Positions 8,844 through 18,168 of a stretch of 64,000 nucleotides of DNA are shown here, one piece after another. The position numbers and the translations under genes are program-made. The DNA comes from Bacteroidales bacterium WCE2004. GTDB taxonomy: Bacteria > Bacteroidota > Bacteroidia > Bacteroidales > UBA932. Each line of letters begins with the position of its first letter. Position 1 is the first letter of the stretch. The stretch lies in contig FUZR01000001.1 in assembly GCA_900167895.1 (NCBI GenBank), forward strand, positions 477,144 through 541,143, in the 5' to 3' direction. The notes below the pieces were generated by a model. The model was not told the origin of the DNA and did not search any database. It saw only the letters and a list, made by a program, of their open reading frames with translations.

Positions 8844-11701
8844 CGGTTCTCCTGACCGCCCTGCCCGCCGCCGCGCAGGCCCCGCGCATCCGCGACCTGC
8901 GCACCATCTGCGACACCCTCACGGCGCGGCTGCACCGCCGCACCACCGTGGACTACCGCGTCACGGCGACCCGAACGGTCGTCAACGGCAACAAGATAGA
9001 CATCACCTTCAACAACAACCTCTCCTACTTCCCCTGGCACGCGGCCGACGTATCCTGGTTCCGCGAGCAGCTCGAGAAGGAATGGAGGTGGAAAGATTAC
9101 CGGCCCGGCAAGATCGTCACCAACCGCTACGAGCTGGAGGAGCTCGCCACGCCCGTGCTCGGCTCCAGCGGCAAGCCGTCCGGCTACGCGCACAGCACCG
9201 GAGACCCGCGCCAGGTCCAGGCGCGCTTCATCGAGCGGGTCGGCGCGCGCCGCTTCCTCAAGGGCCTCAACGACCGCTACATCGTCCTCTGGCAGAGCCA
9301 CGGACGCTATTTCAACGAAGCTGACAGCTGCTGGTCCTGGCAGCGCGCCACCATCCACCGCACGGTGGAGGACATGTACACGCAGACCTACGTCCTCCCC
9401 TTCCTGATCCCGATGCTGGAGAATGCCGGCGCCTACGTGATGACGCCGCGCGAACGGGACACGCAGGTGCGTGAAATCATCACGGACAACGACCCGTCGT
9501 TCGGCGGGCCGCGCGAGGGGCTGATGCGCCGCGCGGGCCGCTACCACGAGCAGGGCGGCTGGAGCGACGCCGGCGAGGGCTTCGCCGACACCAAGCCCGC
9601 CTACACCTTCGACGACTTCCCGTTCCGGGCCGGGACGGCGCGGCAGGCGCGCTGCGCCGGCAGCACGGCCACGGCCACGGCCGCCTGGACGCCCGACATC
9701 GAACAGCGCGGCCGCTACGCCGTCTACATCTCCTACAAATCCCTCCCCAACAGCACCCGCGAGGCCCACTACACGGTCTACCACCTCGGCGGCGCGACGG
9801 AATACACCGTCGACCAGCGCCGCGGCGGCGGGACCTGGATCTACCTCGGCACCTTCGAATTCGCCGAAGGCAACAACGGCAAGGTGGTCCTGGACAACCG
9901 CGGCGGCTCCGGCTACGTCGTGACCGCCGACGCCGTCAAGATCGGCGGCGGCATGGGCAAGCTGGAGCGCGGCGGGCAGACCTCCGGAATGCCGGCTTCC
10001 GCCGAAGGCGCCCACTACTGGCTGCAATGGGCGGGCGCCGACACCTCCGTCACGCGCGCCTGGGAGACCGACTACGTCTGCGACTATGCCTCCCGCGGCG
10101 CCTGGACCACGTCGCTGCGCGAACAGAAAGACATCCCCGTCGACCTCGCGCTCGCCTTCCACACCGACGCGGGCGTGACGCCCAACGACAGCACCGTGGG
10201 CACGCTCGCCATCTACACGCTCCGCAACGACGGCGAGCGGAAATTCGCCGACGGGCGCGACCGCGTGATCAGCCGCGTGCTCTGCGACTACGTCCAGAGC
10301 CAGGTCGTCCAGGACCTGCGGCTGGACTTCGACCCGAAATGGTCGCGCCGCGGCCTCTGGGACCGCAGCTACAGCGAGCCCCGCAGCTCGGGCGTCCCCG
10401 CGATGATCCTGGAGCTGCTGAGCCACCAGAACTTCGCCGACATGAAATACGGCCTCGACCCGGCCTTCCGTTTCACGGCCTGCCGGGCCGTCTACAAGGG
10501 CATCCTCAAAACTTTGAGCGAGTTCTACGACACCCCTTACGTGGTGCAGCCGCTCCCGCCGAAGGCCTTCGCGGCCCGCTTCGAGAACAGCGGCCGCGTG
10601 CGGCTCGACTGGGCGCCGACGCCCGACCCGAAGGAGCCCACCGCCGAGCCTGACGGCTACATCGTCTACACCCGCATCGACGACGGCGCATTCGACGAGG
10701 GCGTCGAATGCGGCTCCTCCACCCTCACCCTCGACATCGAGCCGGGCCACATCTACAGCTACAAGGTCGAAGCCTTCAATGCCGGCGGCCGGAGTTTCCC
10801 GTCCGAAATCCTCTCCGTCGGCATCCCGAAAAACACCCAGAAAGCCCCGGTCCTGATCGTCAACAACTTCGACCGGGTCTCCGCCCCGGCCTGGGTCGAG
10901 AGCCCCGGATTCGCCGGCTTCGAGAGCCGCCTGGACACGGGCGTCCCCTACCTCAGCGAGATCGGCTACGTGGGCGAGAACTACGAGTTCCGCCGCTCCG
11001 CCCTCTTCGTCGACAACGACTCCCCGGGCTTCGGCGCGTCCCATGACGACCGCGCCGGCCAGACCGTCGCCGGCAACACCTTCGACTATCCCTATGTCCA
11101 CGGGCAGACCTTCTTCCGGCTCGGATATCCCTTCTATTCGATGTCCCGCGACGCATTCGTGGAGAACGACACCCCCGCCTTCGTGGTCGACCTGGTCTGC
11201 GGCAAGCAGGCGCGCACGCCCGTGGGCCGCGGCGCCTTCCCCGAGCGCTTCACCGTGTTCCCGAAAGCCCTCACGGACGCCCTCCGGACGGCCGTGGAGC
11301 AAGGCAGCAACCTGCTGGTGAGCGGCGCCAACATCGCCTCCGACAATGACGCCGACGCGGCCGCCTTCGCCGAGGAAATCCTCGGCTACCGACTCGCCAG
11401 CGCCTTCGGCACCAACACCGGCACCCTGGCCGGCATGCCCTTCAGCGCCCACCCCAACGAGACGGTCTACTGCGTCGAGCGCCCCGACGGGCTCCGGCCT
11501 GCCGGCGAAGGCGCCCGGGCCTGGCTGCGCTACCCCGGCGCCCCCTACGCCGGCGCCGTGACCAGGCAGGCGGAGACCTACAGGGCCGTCAGCCTCGGCG
11601 TCCCGGTCGAGACGTTCCTGCGGGCCACCGACCGGGAGTGGATCCTCCGGCAGGCGCTTGAATTCCTGTACAACGGCAAAAAGCCCGCAAACCGCCGCTA
11701 G
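8804..11701 (+). CDS. Large secreted amidase-like protein with golvesin-type and FnIII domains
   Basis: A 965-residue exported protein. The ATG at 8804 is chosen because MPCKTRPFLTALLTVLLTALP... is a signal peptide; an upstream ATG at 8735 lies inside the VanZ gene. An Amidase_3-like fold appears split in two: SHGRYF plus a following helix and VMTPRERD (about residues 155-230), then AFHTDAG and AMILELLSHQNFAD (about 455-560). Between them sits a golvesin/xanthan-lyase CBD-like domain (about 290-395, SGYVVTADAVKIGGG). A fibronectin III-like module (about 590-680) and an unassigned C-terminal region of some 270 residues follow. Such proteins are often labelled xanthan lyase, but a peptidoglycan amidase role fits the motifs better. 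No experiment supports either. Confidence 0.7.
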   Translation: MPCKTRPFLTALLTVLLTALPAAAQAPRIRDLRTICDTLTARLHRRTTVDYRVTATRTVVNGNKIDITFNNNLSYFPWHAADVSWFREQLEKEWRWKDYRPGKIVTNRYELEELATPVLGSSGKPSGYAHSTGDPRQVQARFIERVGARRFLKGLNDRYIVLWQSHGRYFNEADSCWSWQRATIHRTVEDMYTQTYVLPFLIPMLENAGAYVMTPRERDTQVREIITDNDPSFGGPREGLMRRAGRYHEQGGWSDAGEGFADTKPAYTFDDFPFRAGTARQARCAGSTATATAAWTPDIEQRGRYAVYISYKSLPNSTREAHYTVYHLGGATEYTVDQRRGGGTWIYLGTFEFAEGNNGKVVLDNRGGSGYVVTADAVKIGGGMGKLERGGQTSGMPASAEGAHYWLQWAGADTSVTRAWETDYVCDYASRGAWTTSLREQKDIPVDLALAFHTDAGVTPNDSTVGTLAIYTLRNDGERKFADGRDRVISRVLCDYVQSQVVQDLRLDFDPKWSRRGLWDRSYSEPRSSGVPAMILELLSHQNFADMKYGLDPAFRFTACRAVYKGILKTLSEFYDTPYVVQPLPPKAFAARFENSGRVRLDWAPTPDPKEPTAEPDGYIVYTRIDDGAFDEGVECGSSTLTLDIEPGHIYSYKVEAFNAGGRSFPSEILSVGIPKNTQKAPVLIVNNFDRVSAPAWVESPGFAGFESRLDTGVPYLSEIGYVGENYEFRRSALFVDNDSPGFGASHDDRAGQTVAGNTFDYPYVHGQTFFRLGYPFYSMSRDAFVENDTPAFVVDLVCGKQARTPVGRGAFPERFTVFPKALTDALRTAVEQGSNLLVSGANIASDNDADAAAFAEEILGYRLASAFGTNTGTLAGMPFSAHPNETVYCVERPDGLRPAGEGARAWLRYPGAPYAGAVTRQAETYRAVSLGVPVETFLRATDREWILRQALEFLYNGKKPANRR

Positions 11702-12657
11702 CGGAGCGGATTCTGGTCAGAAAGATACCAGGCCACGAACCTGTCGACCCCCTCGCGGAGCATCACGCCGGGCTTGTAGCCCAGCTCCCGCTCCAACTTG
11801 GTGGTGTCGGCATAAGTCTGATAAACGTCTCCCGGCTGCATCGGGAGCATGATTTTCTCCGCCTCGCGGCCCAGGGCGCGCTCGAGCTCGGAGATGAAAT
11901 CCATCAGCCGCACCGGGTTGCTGCAGCCGATATTGTACACTTCGTGCTTCTGCGGCACGCGGTCCAGCACGCGCACCATCCCCTCGACGATGTCGTCGAC
12001 GTAGGTGAAGTCGCGCAGCATGTCGCCGTGGTTGAAGACCTTGACCGGCCGGCCGGCGAGGATCGCGGAAGCGAAAAGCATCGGCGACATGTCCGGGCGG
12101 CCCCAGGGGCCGTAAACGGTAAAGAGCCGCAGCCCCGTCACCTTCAGGCCATACAGATGGGCGTAGCAGCCCGCCATCAGCTCGTCGGACTTCTTGGTGG
12201 CCGCATACAGGCTCACCGGATCGTCCACCCGGTCCTCCTCGCTGAAAGGCGTCTTCTCATTGCCGCCATACACGCTGCTGGAGCTCGCATAGACGAGATG
12301 CCGTACCGGATAGTGGCGGCAGCACTCCAGGACGTTCAGGAAGCCCACCACGTTGCTGTCCACGTAGGCCCAGGGGTTCTCGACCGAATAGCGCACGCCG
12401 GCCTGGGCGGCCAGGTTGACCACGGCGTCGAAACGCTCGGCCGCGAAGAGCGCGGGAAGCGCCTCGCGGTCGGCCAGGTCCATCCGCACGAAGCGGAAGC
12501 GGTCGCTGCGCACCTGCGCCAGGCGCGCCTCCTTCAGGGCGACGGAATAATAGTCGCTGAGATTGTCCAGTCCCACGACCTCATCTCCGCGCCCAAGCAG
12601 GCGCTGTACGAGATGAAAACCGATGAAGCCGGCGGCTCCGGTGACCAGGACCTTCAT
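11698..12657 (-). CDS. NAD-dependent sugar epimerase, UDP-glucuronate 4-epimerase type
   Basis: A 319-residue extended short-chain dehydrogenase. The Rossmann motif GAAGFIGFH (residues 7-15), catalytic SSSSVYG and YAATK (YxxxK), and nucleotide-sugar binding segments (LFTVYGPWGRPDM, FTYVDDIVEG) match UDP-glucuronate 4-epimerases (GalAE/LspL type). These make UDP-galacturonate for capsule or lipopolysaccharide. The gene overlaps the end of the convergent amidase-like gene by 4 bp and lies 15 bp downstream of the CapD-like gene, so it is probably the last gene of that operon. Exact substrate specificity cannot be read by eye. Confidence 0.85.
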   Translation of the reverse strand: MKVLVTGAAGFIGFHLVQRLLGRGDEVVGLDNLSDYYSVALKEARLAQVRSDRFRFVRMDLADREALPALFAAERFDAVVNLAAQAGVRYSVENPWAYVDSNVVGFLNVLECCRHYPVRHLVYASSSSVYGGNEKTPFSEEDRVDDPVSLYAATKKSDELMAGCYAHLYGLKVTGLRLFTVYGPWGRPDMSPMLFASAILAGRPVKVFNHGDMLRDFTYVDDIVEGMVRVLDRVPQKHEVYNIGCSNPVRLMDFISELERALGREAEKIMLPMQPGDVYQTYADTTKLERELGYKPGVMLREGVDRFVAWYLSDQNPLR

Positions 12658-12672
12658 ATAGCGGCAGAAAGA

Positions 12673-14595
12673 TTATTTCTTGTCGAAAGCCTCGAACTGC
12701 GAGTTGTTGGAGATGAACTCGGGAACGATCTCCTTCATCAGCCTGACCGTCTCGGGGATGCGCACCTCGTGGCTCAGCTCGGTCAGCTTGTCCGCGGCCT
12801 TGACGGCGTCGGCATAGTCGTATTCGCGCACGCGGGCGATGCGGATGCGGTCGTGCGAAGTCTCGTCGGTATTCTCCTTCTTGGAGAGGACCTCCTCGTA
12901 GAGCTTCTCGCCCGGGCGCAGGCCGGTGTAGACAATCTCGATATCCTGGTCCGGCACGAGACCGGCCAGCTCGATCATCCGGCGGGCCAGGGTGTCGATC
13001 TTGACGGGCTGGCCCATGTCGAAGACGCAGATGCGGTTCTCCGTCGGGAGCGTGGCCGCCTCCATCACGAGCCGGCAGGCCTCGGGGATGGTCATGAAGT
13101 AGCGCGTAATGTTCTTGTCCGTGACCGTGATCGGGCCGCCGCGCTCGATCTGCTCGCGGAAGCGCGGAATCACGGAACCGTTGGATCCGAGGACGTTGCC
13201 GAAACGCGTGGTCACGAACTTCGTGTGGCCTTCCACCTTGCCGGACTCGATGGCGCGGCCCAGGCTCTGGACATAAATCTCGGCCAGGCGCTTGGAGCAG
13301 CCCATCACGTTGGTCGGATTGACGGCTTTGTCGGTGGAGATCATCACCATCTTCTCGACGCCGTACTGGATGCACTTGTCGGCTACGTTGCGCGTACCGT
13401 CCACGTTGACGAGGATCGCCTCGCAGGGATTCTCCTCCATCAGGGGGACATGCTTATAGGCCGCGGCGTGGAAGACGACATGCGGCCGGTGCGTACGGAA
13501 CGCGAAGTCCAGACGCGCGGCCTGGCGGACGTCGCCGATGACGGGGACGAACGACAGCTTGGGGAAACGCTCCTCCAGCTCGAGGCGGAGGTTGTGCATC
13601 GGGGTCTCGGCATTGTCGAACAGGACCAGTTTCCGGATGCCGAAACCGGCCAGCTGACGGCACAGCTCGGAGCCGATCGAACCGGCGGCGCCGGTCACCA
13701 TCACGACCTTGTCCTTGAAGTTGGCGCGGATGGCGTCCATCGAAATCTTGATCTCCTCGCGGCCCAGCAGGTCCTCGATCCGGATCTTACGGACCTGCAG
13801 GTGCTCGTTGGGCGCGCCCGTCAGTTCGTCGACGGCCGGCGCGATGAGCACCTTGACGCCCTGCTCGGAGCAGTAACGCACGAGGTTGTTCTGCTCGGCG
13901 GCGACGTCCCGCTCTTCGGTGAAGATGACGCCCCGCAGCGACAGGTTGCGCACGGTCAACGCAAACTCATCCTCGTCCTCGAAGTGATAGACCATCTGGT
14001 CGGCGATCAGCGTGTGGACGATCTGCTGGTTCTTGGAGATGAGGCCCACGACCTCATAGCGGCGCGAGCCGCGCAGGCGCGTGACCGTGGCCACGGCCTT
14101 GTCGTTGGTGCCGTAGACCAGCACGCGGGAGCGCTTCTGGAGGTCGCGCACCTTGGCCTTGTAGGCATCGTATACGTACACCATCGCCAGACGGATGGCG
14201 CAGAGAATCAATACGGTAAAGGCGCCGTCCGTGAGCAGCATCGTGAGGACGCCGTCATAGAAGAAATAGCCGAACGCCGACATCGTGAGCCCCATCACGG
14301 CCACCTTGCCGATCGAAGCCACGAAGAAAAGCATCGTATCCTTGAAGGAGAAATGCCGGATGATGATCACATAGGTCTTGAGCAGCCAGAACATCAGCAG
14401 GGAACCGCCGACGGAGCTGAGGCCCCAGATCAGATTGAACCGGCGTTCCATCACTACATCTACCTGAAGGAAAAAAGCGAACACGGCCACTGCCACGGAA
14501 ACAAGCAGCGAAAGTGTCAAATCCATCCCCAAAACCCGTCCTTTGCCAAGGAACCTGGAACTGTACTTATCGAGATTCTTACCTATGCCCAGCAT
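12673..14595 (-). CDS. Membrane nucleotide-sugar 4,6-dehydratase, CapD/WbpM/PglF type
   Basis: A 640-residue protein with four N-terminal transmembrane helices (about residues 20-150; for example LTLSLLVSVAVAVFAFFLQV), a CoA-binding-like Rossmann domain (VLVYGTNDKAVATVTRL) and a C-terminal dehydratase domain. The latter has VTGAAGSIGSELC (about 297-309) and STDKAVNPTNVMG. The family converts UDP-GlcNAc to a 4-keto-6-deoxy sugar, the first step toward bacillosamine-like or QuiNAc sugars. A DegT aminotransferase and a PglC-like transferase at 59-62 kb could act in the same pathway. Its promoter is probably the box at 14629-14636. Confidence 0.9.
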   Translation of the reverse strand: MLGIGKNLDKYSSRFLGKGRVLGMDLTLSLLVSVAVAVFAFFLQVDVVMERRFNLIWGLSSVGGSLLMFWLLKTYVIIIRHFSFKDTMLFFVASIGKVAVMGLTMSAFGYFFYDGVLTMLLTDGAFTVLILCAIRLAMVYVYDAYKAKVRDLQKRSRVLVYGTNDKAVATVTRLRGSRRYEVVGLISKNQQIVHTLIADQMVYHFEDEDEFALTVRNLSLRGVIFTEERDVAAEQNNLVRYCSEQGVKVLIAPAVDELTGAPNEHLQVRKIRIEDLLGREEIKISMDAIRANFKDKVVMVTGAAGSIGSELCRQLAGFGIRKLVLFDNAETPMHNLRLELEERFPKLSFVPVIGDVRQAARLDFAFRTHRPHVVFHAAAYKHVPLMEENPCEAILVNVDGTRNVADKCIQYGVEKMVMISTDKAVNPTNVMGCSKRLAEIYVQSLGRAIESGKVEGHTKFVTTRFGNVLGSNGSVIPRFREQIERGGPITVTDKNITRYFMTIPEACRLVMEAATLPTENRICVFDMGQPVKIDTLARRMIELAGLVPDQDIEIVYTGLRPGEKLYEEVLSKKENTDETSHDRIRIARVREYDYADAVKAADKLTELSHEVRIPETVRLMKEIVPEFISNNSQFEAFDKK

Positions 14596-14621
14596 AAATG
14601 AGATGCGAATAGTTTACCTTA

Positions 14622-14661
14622 TAATTAGCAAATATAACTAAAAAAAGGCTAAATATGCAAC
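14622..14661 (-). promoter_or_regulatory. Promoter for the CapD-like operon
   Basis: On the minus strand, TATATTTG (14636-14629) matches TAnnTTTG, and a GTTGC sequence about 20 bp upstream (near 14660) fits the -33 element. The start codon of the dehydratase lies 34 bp downstream. A T-rich run just upstream may also end transcription from the PAP2 gene. Confidence 0.55.
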
Positions 14662-14676
14662 CCCGGCTCCTGGGGA

Positions 14677-15459
14677 CTAGAAATTAAACGCCAATCCGGC
14701 GCAAAAAGTGCCGCTGACGGGGTCCACGCGGGGAGCGAACGACGCCTGGACGGCGGTGCGGCGGCCGGAGCCCCAGTCGGTCGTGCGGATGTGCAGCCAG
14801 CGTTTGGTCGGCTCCAGCAGCCACCCGCCGATCCGGGCCGTGAGGATCCCGAGACCCGCACCGAAGAGGCAGTCGCTCAGCCAGTGCCAGTTGTTGTAGT
14901 TACGCATCACGGCCACGGTCGTGGCGATCAGATACGCGGGCAGGCCCCAGTCCCAGCCGTATTCCATCCGCACCAGTTCGGCGCCGATGAACACCCAGTC
15001 AGTATGTCCGGACGGGAAAGAGCGGTTGTCCACGCCGTTCGGGCGCGGAGAATCGATGATCTCCTTGAACCCCCAGGAGAGGATGCCCAGGGAAAGGCAG
15101 CCCAGGGAGCCCTCGATCAGACGGTCCACGAAGCCATGCTCCGCACGCGCGCCGACCAGGCCCAGGCCCAGGTCCATCACGATGGGGATATACTGGATAT
15201 AATTGTCGAAATTGCGTTCGGGCCCGCCCGCGCGCCACTTCTGCTGGAACCAGTCGTTGACGGGCACGTCGATGGCCTGATGGGCGAAGCAGTGGATGCC
15301 GACGCCCGTGGCGACCAGCACGCCGGGCGTGATCAGTTCCTTTGCGTCGAACGCCGGCGCGCGCAACGCGGCCGTGTCCACGCGGACGGCCATCTGGGCC
15401 CGGGCCTGCGGCACGAAAAGGGACAGGGCCGCCAGAAACGTCAGGACAAAACGCTTCAT
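14677..15459 (-). CDS. PAP2-family membrane phosphatase
   Basis: A 260-residue protein with a signal sequence (MKRFVLTFLAALSLFVPQARA) and the PAP2 lipid-phosphatase signature in order: KEIIDSPRP (KxxxxxxRP), SFPSGHTDW (PSGH) and AVMRNYNNWHWLSD (R...H...D). The family dephosphorylates undecaprenyl pyrophosphate or lipid A. Beside sugar-nucleotide genes, lipid-carrier recycling is a reasonable inference. The C-terminal 60 residues are β-rich and lack the motif. The ATG at 15459 overlaps the stop of rmlB (ATGA), so the gene is co-translated with it; a longer upstream reading frame is only a shadow of rmlB. Confidence 0.88.
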   Translation of the reverse strand: MKRFVLTFLAALSLFVPQARAQMAVRVDTAALRAPAFDAKELITPGVLVATGVGIHCFAHQAIDVPVNDWFQQKWRAGGPERNFDNYIQYIPIVMDLGLGLVGARAEHGFVDRLIEGSLGCLSLGILSWGFKEIIDSPRPNGVDNRSFPSGHTDWVFIGAELVRMEYGWDWGLPAYLIATTVAVMRNYNNWHWLSDCLFGAGLGILTARIGGWLLEPTKRWLHIRTTDWGSGRRTAVQASFAPRVDPVSGTFCAGLAFNF

Positions 15460-16520
15460 CGGTCCGAATACATCTGTTCGTAATACTTCTGGTAATCGCC
15501 GCTGGTGACGTTGTCCAGCCAGGCCTGGTTGTCGAGATACCAGCGGACCGTCTTCTCGATCCCCTCCTCGAACTGCAGGCTCGGCTCCCAGCCCAGCTCG
15601 CGCTGCAGCTTGCGGGAGTCGATGGCATAGCGCAGGTCGTGTCCGGCACGGTCGGTCACATACGTGATCAGGTCCAGGTCGGCGCCCTCCGGGCGGCCCA
15701 GCAGGCGGTCGGTGATCCGGATGAGCACCTTGACGATGTCGATGTTCTTCCACTCGTTGAAGCCGCCGATGTTGTAGGTGTCGCCGACCGCGCCCCGGTG
15801 GAAGATCAGGTCGATGGCGCGCGCGTGGTCCTCCACGTACAGCCAGTCGCGGACGTTCTCGCCCCGGCCGTAGACCGGCAGCGGCTTGCGGTGGCGGATA
15901 TTGTTGATGAACAGCGGGATGAGCTTCTCCGGGAACTGGTAGGGGCCATAATTGTTGGAACAATTGGTCACGACCGTCGGCATCCCGTAGGTGTCGTGGA
16001 AGGCGCGCACGAAATGGTCGGAGCTGGCCTTGGAAGCGCTGTAGGGGCTGTGCGGCTGATACTTCGTCTGTTCCGTGAACAGCGTCCCGTCCATCTCCAG
16101 CGCCCCGTACACCTCGTCCGTGCTGATATGGTAGAACTTTTTCCCTTCAAAATGCCCTTCCCAACAGGCCTTGGCGGCCTGCAGCAGGCTCAGCGTGCCC
16201 ATCACGTTGGTCTGCGCGAACGTGAACGGGTCCTTGATCGAGCGGTCCACGTGCGACTCCGCCGCCAGGTGGATGACGCCGTCCACGCGTTCGTCCCGCA
16301 TCAGCTTCAACACGCCCTCGAAATCACAGATGTCCATCCGGACGAAGCGATAATTGGGCCGGTCCTCGATGTCCTTCAGGTTCGCCAGGTTGCCGGCGTA
16401 CGTCAGCTTGTCGAGGTTGATGATCTTGTAGGAGGGATATTTGTTGACGAACAGACGCACCACATGGCTGCCGATGAATCCGGCGCCTCCGGTGATGAGC
16501 AATGTCCTTTCGAAATTCAT
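15456..16520 (-). CDS. rmlB: dTDP-glucose 4,6-dehydratase
   Basis: A 354-residue extended SDR enzyme making dTDP-4-keto-6-deoxyglucose, the second step of dTDP-rhamnose synthesis and a branch point for other deoxy sugars. Seen motifs: TGGAGFIGSHVV (NAD binding), AAESHVDRSI, STDEVYG with the catalytic Asp-Glu pair, YSASKASSDH (YxxxK), CSNNYGPYQFPEKLIP and GRGENVRDWLYVEDHA. All are diagnostic of RmlB. rmlA, rmlC and rmlD are not in the window, so the pathway must be completed elsewhere. The gene is divergent from rnhA and shares a compact promoter region. Confidence 0.95.
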   Translation of the reverse strand: MNFERTLLITGGAGFIGSHVVRLFVNKYPSYKIINLDKLTYAGNLANLKDIEDRPNYRFVRMDICDFEGVLKLMRDERVDGVIHLAAESHVDRSIKDPFTFAQTNVMGTLSLLQAAKACWEGHFEGKKFYHISTDEVYGALEMDGTLFTEQTKYQPHSPYSASKASSDHFVRAFHDTYGMPTVVTNCSNNYGPYQFPEKLIPLFINNIRHRKPLPVYGRGENVRDWLYVEDHARAIDLIFHRGAVGDTYNIGGFNEWKNIDIVKVLIRITDRLLGRPEGADLDLITYVTDRAGHDLRYAIDSRKLQRELGWEPSLQFEEGIEKTVRWYLDNQAWLDNVTSGDYQKYYEQMYSDR

Positions 16521-16543
16521 ACGCAGGGTATTCTTCTAGTCCG

Positions 16544-16561
16544 CAAAAATAGTTAATTTTG
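16544..16561. promoter_or_regulatory. Back-to-back -7 boxes for rmlB and rnhA
   Basis: TATTTTTG on the minus strand (16551-16544) points to rmlB, 23 bp before its ATG. TAATTTTG on the plus strand (16554-16561) points to rnhA, 28 bp before its ATG. Only two bases separate them, so the two promoters cannot be bound at the same time and probably compete. Confidence 0.6.
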
Positions 16562-16589
16562 CACTCACCTGCAAGGAAGCGAGTATTTG

Positions 16590-17042
16590 ATGGCGACGAA
16601 CCGACCTCCCATATTCCTCTACACCGATGGCGCCGCCAGCGGGAATCCCGGTCCCGGCGGCTACGGCATCGTGCTCCGCTGCGGCGAAGCGAGCAAGGAG
16701 ATGTCCGGGGGCTTCCGCCGCACCACCAACAACCGCATGGAGCTCCTGGCCGTCATCCGCGGCCTCGAAGCCATCCGCTGGCAGGGCGCCGAGGTGCACG
16801 TCTACAGCGACTCGACCTATGTCGTCAAGACCGTGACCGAAGGCTGGAAGCGCAAGAAGAACCAGGACCTGTGGGCGCAGTTCGACGCCCTCGCTCCGCG
16901 GTTCCGGCTGCAATTCCACTGGGTCAAGGGCCACGCCGGCCACCCGGAGAACGAGCGCTGCGACCGTCTCGCCGTCGCCGCCTACTCCCTCCCCGGCCTC
17001 CCGCCCGACGAGCAATACGAACTCAACGAAGCAACACAATAA
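16590..17042 (+). CDS. rnhA: Ribonuclease HI
   Basis: A 150-residue enzyme that cuts the RNA strand of RNA-DNA hybrids. The acidic active site is complete: [14 protein letters not shown] (Asp), NNRMELLAV (Glu), YSDSTYV (Asp) and, near the C terminus, NERCDRLA (Asp), with the flexible VKGHAGH loop. Length matches bacterial RNase HI without an N-terminal hybrid-binding domain. I chose the ATG at 16590 over a TTG three bases upstream. It is followed after 4 bp by pdxA, so the two form an operon. Confidence 0.95.
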   Translation: MATNRPPIFLYTDGAASGNPGPGGYGIVLRCGEASKEMSGGFRRTTNNRMELLAVIRGLEAIRWQGAEVHVYSDSTYVVKTVTEGWKRKKNQDLWAQFDALAPRFRLQFHWVKGHAGHPENERCDRLAVAAYSLPGLPPDEQYELNEATQ

Positions 17043-17046
17043 AGAC

Positions 17047-18135
17047 ATGCAGAACGGCAAAATCATCGTGGGTATCACCCAGGGCGACTCCAACGGCATC
17101 GGCTACGAGGTCATCATCAAGGCCCTCGCCGACCCGCGGATCCTCGAACAGTTCACCCCCGTCATCTACGGCTCATCCAAGCTTTTCAGCTTCTACCGCA
17201 AGACCATTCCCGAGGTGGAGCAGATGGATACCAACGCCATCAGCAGCGCCTCCGAGGCGCATGCCAAGCGCATCAACATCGTCAACTGCCTGCCGGAGAG
17301 CGCCTACGCCGAGCCCGGCCAGGCCACGGCCGAGTCGGCCAGCGGCGCCATCGCTTCGCTGGAGAAGGCTGTCGCCGAGCTCAAGGCCGGCCTGATCGAC
17401 GTCCTCGTCACGGGCCCGATCAACAAGAAGGCCATGTCGCTCGAGGGCTTCGGCTTCCCGGGCCACACCGAATACATCCAGAACGCCTTCGGCGCCCAGG
17501 ATTCGCTGATGTTCATGGTCAGCCACCGCCTGCGCCTGGCTGTCGTCACAGGGCACATTCCCCTCAAGGACGTGGCGAAGCAGATCACGGAGGAGCGCAT
17601 CCTCAGCAAGCTCCGCCTGATCAACGATTCGCTCAAGCGCGACTTCGTCGTGGACCAGCCGCGCATCGCCGTGCTCAGCCTCAACCCGCACAGCGGCGAC
17701 GGCGGCCTGCTCGGCACCGAGGAGCAGGACATCATCATCCCCGCCATCAAGAAGGCCACCGACGAGGGCATCCTAGCCTTCGGTCCCTTCTCCCCCGACG
17801 GCTTCTTCGGCCTCAACCATTTCGAGGACTTCGACGCCACGCTCGCGATGTACCACGACCAGGGACTCGCGCCCTTCAAGGCCCTCTCCTTCGAGGACGG
17901 CGTCAACTTCACCGCCGGCCTGCCGATGGTGCGCACCTCGCCCGACCACGGCACGGCCTTCGAGATGGCCGGCCGCGACGAGGCGGACCCCCGCTCGATG
18001 CGCGCCGCCATCTTCACGGCCATCGACATCTTCCGCAACCGCCAGCAATGGGAGGAGCTTCAGGAGGGCAAGATGCCCGAGCGCTTCCTCAACAAGGAGA
18101 AGAAGAAAGACGGCGGCAAGCCGCAGATCGCATAA
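17047..18135 (+). CDS. pdxA: 4-hydroxythreonine-4-phosphate dehydrogenase
   Basis: A 362-residue NAD-dependent, metal-binding oxidative decarboxylase of the DXP-dependent pyridoxal-phosphate pathway. Seen: ITQGDSNGIGYEV at the N terminus, VTGPINKKAM, FPGHTEYIQNAFG (metal-binding His), VTGHIPLKDV, LNPHSGDGGLLGTEE and MYHDQGLAPFKAL (metal-binding His), then DHGTAFEMAG. Length is slightly greater than the E. coli enzyme (329) because of an insertion near residues 70-110. A strong terminator follows directly. Confidence 0.95.
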   Translation: MQNGKIIVGITQGDSNGIGYEVIIKALADPRILEQFTPVIYGSSKLFSFYRKTIPEVEQMDTNAISSASEAHAKRINIVNCLPESAYAEPGQATAESASGAIASLEKAVAELKAGLIDVLVTGPINKKAMSLEGFGFPGHTEYIQNAFGAQDSLMFMVSHRLRLAVVTGHIPLKDVAKQITEERILSKLRLINDSLKRDFVVDQPRIAVLSLNPHSGDGGLLGTEEQDIIIPAIKKATDEGILAFGPFSPDGFFGLNHFEDFDATLAMYHDQGLAPFKALSFEDGVNFTAGLPMVRTSPDHGTAFEMAGRDEADPRSMRAAIFTAIDIFRNRQQWEELQEGKMPERFLNKEKKKDGGKPQIA

Positions 18136-18136
18136 G

Positions 18137-18167
18137 AAAAAGGCCTGCAGCAACGCAGGCCTTTTTC
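18137..18167. terminator. Intrinsic terminator after pdxA
   Basis: AGGCCTGC (18141-18148) pairs with GCAGGCCT (18155-18162) around a short loop, with A5 before and T5 after the stem. The symmetry lets it stop transcription from pdxA (+) and from the convergent nuclease locus (-). Confidence 0.85.
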
Positions 18168-18168
18168 T

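Noticed and set aside
8699..11452. Very long minus-strand open frame (over 900 codons) opposite the amidase-like gene
   Set aside because: High GC and codon bias open the antisense frame; its translation is low-complexity, rich in Ala, Gly, Val and Arg, with no motifs, while the plus strand has a signal peptide and domains.
14677..15963. Extended 428-codon version of the PAP2 gene
   Set aside because: The first 168 residues lie over rmlB in another frame and are Arg/Pro-rich; the signal peptide begins at 15459 with an ATGA overlap.
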